DNA from: CAVVAE01 sp963746185
Lineage (GTDB): Bacteria; Actinomycetota; Actinomycetes; Propionibacteriales; Nocardioidaceae
NCBI GenBank assembly: GCA_963746185.1
Contig: CAVVAE010000002.1
Location: 744,001 to 808,000 of the forward strand
Reading direction: 5' to 3'
Length of the DNA: 64,000 bases
In this document: positions 26,014 to 32,499 of the stretch, one piece after another
How positions within the stretch are numbered: position 1 is the first letter of the stretch
How the letters are laid out: each line of letters opens with the position of its first letter
Translations under genes and position numbers: made by a program
The notes under the pieces: model-generated
Seen by the model: only the letters and a program-made list of their open reading frames with translations
What the model was told of the DNA's origin: nothing
Database searches by the model: none

Positions 26014-27627
26014 TCAACGATGCGCGTGCTTCACCGGTCCTGCGTTGAACACCTCCATGGCCATCAGCGGCCGAAGCGCATGCTCGAACGACTTGTCGAC
26101 GAACGCGCGCTTGATCGCGCCGTGGTCGAGGTCGTTGGCGATCGCGCCCAGAACCATGGCCTGGTCGAGCGACAGGTAGCGCGTTGCGATGGTCTTCGAG
26201 CCAACAGCAACCGAATCGTAGAACCCACCGGGCCCATACACCCCGAGATCGTCCTCGATGTTGCGCAGGTTGTCGACCGCCGCCCGCTGTGCGTATGGCA
26301 GCGCGAGGAATGACGCGTGCGGGGTCACGACGCCGTCGTTGAACGTCGGGTTCGGGTTCGTCGCCTCGCGGCACCCCTCGTATCCCTTGTCGACGTTCGT
26401 GCGCGGCTCGTCGGAGGTGTAGCCCTCATGCATCATGCCGATCTCGTCGACGCCGTACTCGCGGTAGCTGCCGAACGGGTCACTCGCGGGGCTGAAGCCC
26501 CAGTAGCCGTAGTCCGCCTCGTCCATGCCGTGCTCGATCTGCGCGCGCACGGTCAGCCGGTGGTTGACACCCCAGGACCGCTTGCCCCAGGACGCCTCGG
26601 GCACGAACAGGTCGGGCATCAACGCCTCGAACATGTCACCGCCCCAGCTCGGGACGATCTTCATGCCGCGGTACTCGTACGCGCCCTCGAAGACCTTGAC
26701 CCCCAGATAAGTGCGGTCGGTGCCGACCGGCTTCTTCTCGAACGCGAAGTTGCAGGTGCCGACGGGGAACGTCCGGTGGGGCGAGAAGTAGGCCTTGCGC
26801 GGGATCTGCCCGTTGGCGATCCCGAGATAGAGCGCCAGGCGTGGTTCGGTGACAGTGATGTCGTAGTGGTTGCAGGTGTACCAGACGTCCGGTCCCTCGC
26901 CTGTGTACGGCGGCTGGTGGACATTGCAGCCACCTGGGTCGGTGTCGAAGAAGCCGCCGCGAAGCAGACCGAGTCCGATGTCAGGGCGCGCTTCGGGGTT
27001 GTAGAAGGAGCCAAAGTTCATCGAGTTGTAGAGCGTCATGGCCTGGCCTCGCAGGCGGGGTTCAGCTCCCGCCACCACGCGAAGCGCCGCAGCGAACCAG
27101 CCGTTGTCGACGCTCGACAAGAACGGAATGATTGTGTGGCCGTCGGTGGGCCAGATGGTGATGACCTCACCGGTGTGCTCGTCGTACCAGTTGTAGAACA
27201 TCCCCGACGGCTCGTTGCGATCGAGTCCGGCCATCGTGTCGAGGGTCTGCTTCATCCGCTGGTAGGCCTCGTGCGAGTCGATGATGCCCAGGTCGCGGGC
27301 GGCGACGGTGCTCCACAGGTAACCCCCGATGTTCGTGGGAGACGTGTAGCCGGAGCGCGTGCCCGGGTCGAGGTCACCTTCGATGTTGTCGGCGGGAAGC
27401 CCGGTGGCTGGGTCGACCATGCTTTCGAAGGAGTGCCAGGTGTCCTTGGCCCAACGGCGCAAGTCGGCTCTGCCGGGATCGCCCTTCTGCACGTCAGCCG
27501 CGCTGGCGACCGTGGTGTGCTCTCGTGGAGCGCTCGAAGGAGCCGCCGATGCCGTGCCCGCGATCAGGGTCAGGGCTGATGTGACGACCACCGTCGTCGC
27601 GGTGAGGGTGTTGCGCGGTGCGTACAT
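26014..27627 (-). CDS. Secreted glucoamylase/GH144-like glycoside hydrolase
   Basis: A 537-residue exported protein with a signal peptide of about 28 residues ending ASA. The catalytic region resembles the bacterial glucoamylase / DUF3131 / GH144 (endo-beta-1,2-glucanase) group: TNIGGYLWSTVAARDLG, EPSGMFYNWYDEHTGE, PSWGGDMFEALMPDLF, GFSPASDP and TPHASFLALPYA. The substrate is probably a glucan; which linkage cannot be told by eye. It lies 40 bases downstream of the LacI-type gene on the same strand and is likely controlled by it. Confidence 0.85.
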   Translation of the reverse strand: MYAPRNTLTATTVVVTSALTLIAGTASAAPSSAPREHTTVASAADVQKGDPGRADLRRWAKDTWHSFESMVDPATGLPADNIEGDLDPGTRSGYTSPTNIGGYLWSTVAARDLGIIDSHEAYQRMKQTLDTMAGLDRNEPSGMFYNWYDEHTGEVITIWPTDGHTIIPFLSSVDNGWFAAALRVVAGAEPRLRGQAMTLYNSMNFGSFYNPEARPDIGLGLLRGGFFDTDPGGCNVHQPPYTGEGPDVWYTCNHYDITVTEPRLALYLGIANGQIPRKAYFSPHRTFPVGTCNFAFEKKPVGTDRTYLGVKVFEGAYEYRGMKIVPSWGGDMFEALMPDLFVPEASWGKRSWGVNHRLTVRAQIEHGMDEADYGYWGFSPASDPFGSYREYGVDEIGMMHEGYTSDEPRTNVDKGYEGCREATNPNPTFNDGVVTPHASFLALPYAQRAAVDNLRNIEDDLGVYGPGGFYDSVAVGSKTIATRYLSLDQAMVLGAIANDLDHGAIKRAFVDKSFEHALRPLMAMEVFNAGPVKHAHR

Positions 27628-27667
27628 GAACTCTCCTACTTGACGGACTACTGGGTGTCAGGGCTGG

Positions 27668-28834
27668 TCAAGAACCCCTGCTCGGTGCATGAGTGGTCTC
27701 TCTGATGACCAACTCGGTACTGAGCCTGATGTGTTGGGCTGCGGACAGATCTCCGTTGATACGTGCGTCAAGCCGTCGCGCTGCCGTCGCTCCCAGCTCG
27801 CGCATCGGCTGGGTGACAGTGGTGAGACCTGCCCAACGCGCGGCCATCAGGTCATCCCAACCGGTGACGACCACGTCTTCGGGAACGCGTACGCCTTCGG
27901 CGCGAAGGACGTTGAGTACGCCGAGCGCGAGTTCGTCGTTGGCGCAGACAAGGGCGTCGGGAGCGCCGAAGGCCCCCGCCCCCGAAGCACCTCGGGTCTC
28001 GGGCCAGGCGCGACTGGGCAGGAGGGCGCGGGCAACGCGCCGTCCCTCGGGCTCAGAAAGTTCCGCGGGAAGCACCGGCAGTTCGTCGACTCCGCCAGCG
28101 CGGAAAGCTTCCGCCAAGGCCGTCCATCGCTCCAAGACGTCGGGCGAGCTGGCCACCGTGCCGACGAACACCGGGTTGGCAATGCCTTGTGCCAGCAGGT
28201 GATTCGCGAGGTCGGTTGCAGACGTCGCATTGTCGGTGTTGACGGAGTCGATGGGGATCGCGGCTTCGACCGACTGCCTTGAGCTGGCCTCGCCGGAGGT
28301 TGTGCCGCCGTCGTTCTCGCCCGACCCGTGGGTGCGGATCGGCTCTCGGGCGAGAACGACGACGGGCACTCCCCTGCCGACCACTTCGAGGACGACGTGG
28401 TCGGAAACCGTCCGGCTAATCAGCACCATCCCGTCGACGCGCCCCGCGAGGTCGAGCACTCGGTCACGCGGTGCTGCACGCCCGTGCGTGGACAGGATGA
28501 CGACGGAGCGCTCAAGGTCGGAGGCGACTGCTTCGTAGCCCAGGATGACCTCGGCGTAGTAGGGGCCTGACAGGTCCGGAAAGACGATGCCGTTGGCGGC
28601 GTGCCGCTGCTCGGCCAGCGAGCGACCCAGCCGGCTCGGAGTGAAGTGCAGCTCGTCGACAGCCCGCTGCACCCGCTCTCGGGTGGCTGGCGTGACGGTG
28701 TCGTGGCCGCGCAGGGCGCGGGAGACAGTGGCAATGGAGACGTGTGCGGCGGCGGCAACATCTCGGATCGTCACCTTCGACGCGACCGTTAGCGTCCGGG
28801 GTGTCGACTGGATGGGTTCCTTCGCATCGGACAT
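27668..28834 (-). CDS. LacI family transcriptional regulator
   Basis: A 388-residue sugar-responsive repressor. The N-terminal helix-turn-helix is TIRDVAAAAHVSIATVSRAL with the hinge helix region FTPSRLGRSL, and the periplasmic-binding-like effector domain follows. A stretch rich in Gly, Ser and Thr (around residues 185-205) interrupts the effector domain and looks like a lineage-specific insertion. I use the ATG at 28834 rather than the longer frame. A perfect operator-like palindrome lies about 70 bases upstream, indicating autoregulation with the downstream glycosidase. Confidence 0.9.
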   Translation of the reverse strand: MSDAKEPIQSTPRTLTVASKVTIRDVAAAAHVSIATVSRALRGHDTVTPATRERVQRAVDELHFTPSRLGRSLAEQRHAANGIVFPDLSGPYYAEVILGYEAVASDLERSVVILSTHGRAAPRDRVLDLAGRVDGMVLISRTVSDHVVLEVVGRGVPVVVLAREPIRTHGSGENDGGTTSGEASSRQSVEAAIPIDSVNTDNATSATDLANHLLAQGIANPVFVGTVASSPDVLERWTALAEAFRAGGVDELPVLPAELSEPEGRRVARALLPSRAWPETRGASGAGAFGAPDALVCANDELALGVLNVLRAEGVRVPEDVVVTGWDDLMAARWAGLTTVTQPMRELGATAARRLDARINGDLSAAQHIRLSTELVIRETTHAPSRGS

Positions 28835-28888
28835 ATCCGAGCGATGCCTCCTCGCACTCCGGTTGCGCACCGCGCTGTCACGGTGGAT

Positions 28889-28914
28889 GTAACCGTTTCC
28901 TGTAACCGGTTACA
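28889..28914. promoter_or_regulatory. LacI-type operator upstream of the LacI gene
   Basis: TGTAACCGGTTACA at 28901-28914 is a perfect 14-base palindrome with the central CG typical of LacI-family operators. Directly before it, TGTAACCG at 28889-28896 is a second half-site on the same face. It is the best candidate for autoregulation of the lacI-glycosidase unit. Confidence 0.7.
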
Positions 28915-29033
28915 TCTCAACGTCTCTCAGCAGGTGGCGGGTTGTCAACCCCCGACGTCGGGCGGGAGGGAGCGACGACGCGTACGAGTCACGGAGCCGG
29001 ATGCCGGTTCCGTCAGTAGCGTGAGGCAGAGAG

Positions 29034-29315
29034 TCAGTCGAGGTCGAGGTGTGAGTGGGACAGCTCGATCTGCACCTGGCGGATGGAGAACATCACCCGC
29101 TGGCGAAGTTCGACCGGAGCCCGCTCCGTGCAAGACCGGGCGACCAGGGCTTTGACGATCCGCTCCAGGTCGACGGCGCGCAGGCACGGCCCGCACTCGT
29201 CGAGATGGGCCTGGATCTGCGCGCAGTCTGCGCTTTCGAGCTCGTTGTCGATGAACACGTAGACCCGGTCAAGGATCTCGTCGCAGTCGACGTCATGGTG
29301 CTTGCCGCAGCTCAT
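29034..29315 (-). CDS. rsrA: Zinc anti-sigma factor RsrA/RshA (thiol-disulfide switch)
   Basis: A 93-residue ZAS protein that holds SigR inactive until oxidants form a disulfide and release zinc. Residues C11, H37, C41 and C44 (C-N25-HLDECGPC) occupy exactly the positions of the zinc ligands and redox switch of Streptomyces RsrA. There is an additional C3. The start overlaps the sigR stop by four bases (ATGA), so sigma and anti-sigma are made in step. Confidence 0.94.
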   Translation of the reverse strand: MSCGKHHDVDCDEILDRVYVFIDNELESADCAQIQAHLDECGPCLRAVDLERIVKALVARSCTERAPVELRQRVMFSIRQVQIELSHSHLDLD

Positions 29316-29926
29316 GAGGTCACCTCTGCTTCCCGCTGTTTTGCTGAGCCGAGTCCGCGCCCGCGCGCATAGTCAGCCAACAGGGTGCGCAGTTGGCCAC
29401 GACCACGGTGCAGCCGTGACATCACGGTCCCGACGGGTGTGCCCATGATCTCGGCGATTTCCTTGTAGGAGAAACCTTCGACGTCGGCGAGGTAGACCGC
29501 GAGCCGGAAGTCCTCGGGGATCTGCTGAAGTGCGTCCTTGACGTCGCTGTCAGGCAGGTGTTCGAGGGCTTCGGCCTCAGCCGACTTCAGTCCAGACGAG
29601 GTGTGTGTCTCAGCACGAGCAAGCTGCCAGTCCTCGATCTCTTCGTGGGAATCCTGGATCGGCTGACGCTGCTTCTTGCGGTAGGTGTTGATGAAGGCAT
29701 TGGTCAGGATGCGGTAGAGCCAAGCCTTGAGGTTGGTGCCTTCCTTGAACTGATGGAAGGCCGCAAATGCTTTGGCGTAGGTCTCTTGAACGAGATCCTC
29801 GGCATCCTGAGGGTTGCGCGTCATTCGCATCGCTGCGGAGTAGAGCTGGTCGAGGTAAACCATCGCATCGCGCTCAAAACGGGCGGTGCGCTCCTCAACC
29901 GTTTCGGTCTCGGGTACTTGAGTCAT
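29312..29926 (-). CDS. sigR: RNA polymerase ECF sigma factor SigR/SigH
   Basis: Directs transcription of thiol-oxidative-stress genes (thioredoxins, proteases). From the ATG at 29926 the product is 204 residues. It has sigma region 2 (DAEDLVQETYAKAFAAF), region 4 (LADVEGFSYKEIAEIMGTPV), and an inter-domain linker longer than in most ECF factors, as usual in SigR. The same frame stays open for 70 codons upstream to a GTG at 30136, matching the long SigR' isoform known in Streptomyces. It overlaps rsrA by four bases. Confidence 0.94.
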   Translation of the reverse strand: MTQVPETETVEERTARFERDAMVYLDQLYSAAMRMTRNPQDAEDLVQETYAKAFAAFHQFKEGTNLKAWLYRILTNAFINTYRKKQRQPIQDSHEEIEDWQLARAETHTSSGLKSAEAEALEHLPDSDVKDALQQIPEDFRLAVYLADVEGFSYKEIAEIMGTPVGTVMSRLHRGRGQLRTLLADYARGRGLGSAKQREAEVTS

Positions 29927-30136
29927 TGCTGGCAAGAGTACCGGCCACTCCTGACGTTCGAGTTCGGCGAGTCCATCGTGGACAGTTGCGGAGTCGGCGA
30001 CAGGGTCCAGTACGGCGAGCACAGGATCCGACCTCCCCGATGACGTTGATGGGCTGTGATGGACTGCGGTGGGTGATGGTGTGGGCGCGATCCCTCGACA
30101 AGACGCCGAGCCTGCGGCTTCATCTTCAGGGAACAC
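29927..30136 (-). other. Possible N-terminal extension of SigR (long isoform)
   Basis: In frame with sigR, open and stop-free for 70 codons, ending in the normal ATG. Its GTG at 30134-30136 falls about seven bases after the -10 element of a SigR-type promoter, so an RNA from that promoter would start at or very near the GTG and be leaderless. In Streptomyces an inducible promoter likewise gives an unstable longer SigR'. The sequence is Pro/Ser-rich and not conserved-looking. Confidence 0.5.
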
Positions 30137-30142
30137 TTAGGG

Positions 30143-30169
30143 AACACCGCACCGGGATCGATCATTCCC
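30143..30169 (-). promoter_or_regulatory. SigR-type promoter of sigR
   Basis: Read on the minus strand: GGGAAT (30164-30169), exactly 18 bases, then GTT (30143-30145). This matches the SigR/SigH consensus GGAAT-N18-GTT and gives the positive feedback loop expected for this regulator. It sits just after the stop of the upstream hydrolase gene. Confidence 0.75.
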
Positions 30170-30172
30170 ACC

Positions 30173-30805
30173 TCAGCCCACTCGGGCGGTCACCCACTCG
30201 ACGACCGCCTCGACGATGAGGGACAACGTGTCCTCCTGCGACAACGCGGCGCGCTTGGGCACCCTGAAGCCGTGGTCTGCGTCGGGGATGACCGTCAGTT
30301 CCACGCCTTCAGGAAACTCGTCCGGCGCACCGAACGTGTCCTTCTCCCCCTGGACGACAAACGTCGGAACCCCTGCACCAAGCAACTCGGGCAGCCTCGT
30401 CGACTCGGGCTTCCCCGGTGGGCGGAGGGGGAACGCAAGCGCCACGCAGCCCACCGCGCCCAATGCCTGAGCTTGCCGACAGGCCACCCGAGCGCCGGCA
30501 CTCCGGCCACCCAGCACGATCGGGGTGCGAACGCGGATGGCATTGAGGCAGGCGACCGTGACTTCGTCAAGGATCTCCGGTCGCGCGGCGACTTTCTTCC
30601 CGGCGACGTGCCAGGGCTGCTCGATGCGGAACACCGAGATCCCCTGCCGCGGCAACGCCTCGGCCAGTGCCACCAGGTCGCGAGAGTCCTCACCTCGTCC
30701 TGCACCGTGGCCGAGTACCACTGTCGCAACTGGTCGACGTGCGCGGTCGATATGCAAACGCGCTTTGCCGTACGACGTCTGGATCGACCGGACCTCGGTC
30801 GTCAC
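30173..30805 (-). CDS. Alpha/beta hydrolase (KANL3/Tex30-like)
   Basis: A 210-residue small alpha/beta hydrolase. It has the oxyanion-side GHGAGRGEDS, the nucleophile elbow GGRSAGARVA, an acid in QGEKDTFGAP, and the histidine in PDADHGFRVP. The family is often annotated as alpha/beta-family hydrolase without substrate. Its start overlaps the SRAP stop by four bases, so the pair is coupled; sigR follows. Confidence 0.85.
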   Translation of the reverse strand: MTTEVRSIQTSYGKARLHIDRARRPVATVVLGHGAGRGEDSRDLVALAEALPRQGISVFRIEQPWHVAGKKVAARPEILDEVTVACLNAIRVRTPIVLGGRSAGARVACRQAQALGAVGCVALAFPLRPPGKPESTRLPELLGAGVPTFVVQGEKDTFGAPDEFPEGVELTVIPDADHGFRVPKRAALSQEDTLSLIVEAVVEWVTARVG

Positions 30806-31581
30806 CGGGAGTCCTCGACCAAATCTGGCGGGACCTCTGCGGGAGGCAGCGCGTCCAGGAGCTCAGCCCCGTTGTTGCGATGATCGTTGACCTGCGTCGA
30901 TACGGGATAAGCCTCCAACCGTCCAGGTGCGGCTGGGATGAGCAACTCGGACAGGTGCGATGGATCCGTCACCGAGGCGTCGAGCCAGGCGGAGTACCGG
31001 TCGGGTTCGACCAGCATCGGCATCCGGTCATGGATCCGGCCCACCGCGTCCTCGGCTTTCGTGGTGATGACGGTGGCCGACCACACGAATGCTCCCGGCT
31101 CCTCCTCGACGACCTCCGGGTTACGCCAGATCTCATACAAGCCGGCCATCGCGAGCACGCCACCATCTGCAGGACGGATGAAGAACGGCTGCTTGAGCGG
31201 CTTACCTGACTTCCCGAGCTGCTCCGTCGGGTACCACTCGAAGTAGCCATCCGCGGGAAGCAGGCACCGACGCCGGGAGAACGCCCGCTTGAAGGCCGGC
31301 TTGTCGGCCAGGGTCTCGACGCGCGCATTGATCATCCGCGAGCCGATCGACATCTCCTTGGCCCACGAGGGGATGAGTCCCCAACGCACGCTCGACAACC
31401 GACGCTCCGCCGGACTGCCCTTCGGGGCGTCCCGCGGCACGCGATCGAAGATGGCGTAGACGTCCTTGGTGGGGGCGACGTTGTAGTCCGGCTCGAGAGC
31501 CTCGGTGACCATGACGCGGTCGACCTCGAACTCCTCGACGAGGTCTTCGGGCTTGCGACTCGATGCATAGCGCCCACACAT
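30802..31581 (-). CDS. SOS response-associated peptidase family protein (SRAP/YedK/HMCES)
   Basis: SRAP proteins trap abasic sites in single-stranded DNA through a thiazolidine link to their N-terminal cysteine. The 259-residue protein starts MCGRYASS, so Cys2 becomes the catalytic terminus. The asparagine (SRMINARVET), glutamate (GYFEWYP) and histidine (RIHDRMP) of the active site are all present. It heads the SRAP-hydrolase-sigR-rsrA run. Confidence 0.95.
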   Translation of the reverse strand: MCGRYASSRKPEDLVEEFEVDRVMVTEALEPDYNVAPTKDVYAIFDRVPRDAPKGSPAERRLSSVRWGLIPSWAKEMSIGSRMINARVETLADKPAFKRAFSRRRCLLPADGYFEWYPTEQLGKSGKPLKQPFFIRPADGGVLAMAGLYEIWRNPEVVEEEPGAFVWSATVITTKAEDAVGRIHDRMPMLVEPDRYSAWLDASVTDPSHLSELLIPAAPGRLEAYPVSTQVNDHRNNGAELLDALPPAEVPPDLVEDSR

Positions 31582-31648
31582 GGGCCAAGCCTGTCACAGC
31601 GACACAACTGCTCGGTGCGCAGTGACGCCCGGGGGCGGCTCGTGGAGG

Positions 31649-32365
31649 TCAGCGTGCGAGCTCGTCCAGCAACGTGTCGGAGGATTCCCTGGACGCCGGC
31701 AACCCCTCGATCCAGACGCGCGTGTTGAGGCCGCTCTCTTCGGTCCACTCCTCAAGGAGTGCACGCAGGGTCGTCACACTGGCGCCGAGCCGCTCGTCTC
31801 GGCGTACGACGGCAACCGCACGCGAAGGGGCCAGCCGGCCGATGGACTCGCCACCGGTGTAGACGCGACGTATGCACTCCGCCACGTCGACCAGGCGAAG
31901 GACCTTGTCGAAATGCGACTCCGGACGCCACTCGGGATCGAGCTCGACGACGACGAGAGCATGGCTGGGTACGACGTCACTGCCAGAGCGGTCGCTCTCG
32001 CGATAGATCTCCGTCAGCTTGGAGCGCAGATGGGCGAGAGAGGACAACCCCGTCAGCGGGTCTTCACACGACACGGCGTGGAGGTAGCGCAGCGAGGCGT
32101 CGGCCCACGATGTCGCGAGGGCGCGCACGACTTCGAAGGGAGGCTCGTCAGGTCCGGGCATCGCCCGATAGGTGAGTGCGACGTCCATCAAGACGTCGTC
32201 CAGAGTTGCCCCGTTGGCGGCCGCGTGCCGGCCGATCTCCTGGGTGGCCGCGATCACGGCACCCTGGTAGCGGAGGGCATCAGCCAAGGCCTCGAAACCC
32301 ACGGGGACCGAGATCCCGTGGGGTCTGGCTGGACCCTTCTTCTGCAGTAGTTCGAACAGCGCCAT
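31649..32365 (-). CDS. Degenerate GGDEF-domain protein
   Basis: A 238-residue cytoplasmic protein. An N-terminal helical region (1-110) precedes a GGDEF-like fold that opens with DPLTGLSS. The expected GGDEF signature is replaced (GRLAPSRAVAVV), so it should not make cyclic-di-GMP. It may bind a ligand or partner instead. It stands alone, divergent from the sigma-PKD gene. Confidence 0.65.
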   Translation of the reverse strand: MALFELLQKKGPARPHGISVPVGFEALADALRYQGAVIAATQEIGRHAAANGATLDDVLMDVALTYRAMPGPDEPPFEVVRALATSWADASLRYLHAVSCEDPLTGLSSLAHLRSKLTEIYRESDRSGSDVVPSHALVVVELDPEWRPESHFDKVLRLVDVAECIRRVYTGGESIGRLAPSRAVAVVRRDERLGASVTTLRALLEEWTEESGLNTRVWIEGLPASRESSDTLLDELAR

Positions 32366-32499
32366 GTCCTCCCCTGCCTTTCTCGCCTGTCATAGGGGGA
32401 GACGCGGGTTTTTCATATCCATGACGCGAAACCATGCGGCGGTTTACCGTGGAGCGTCTATCCGGTTAGGAAAGGGTGACGCTCCGTCACAAATGCCGC

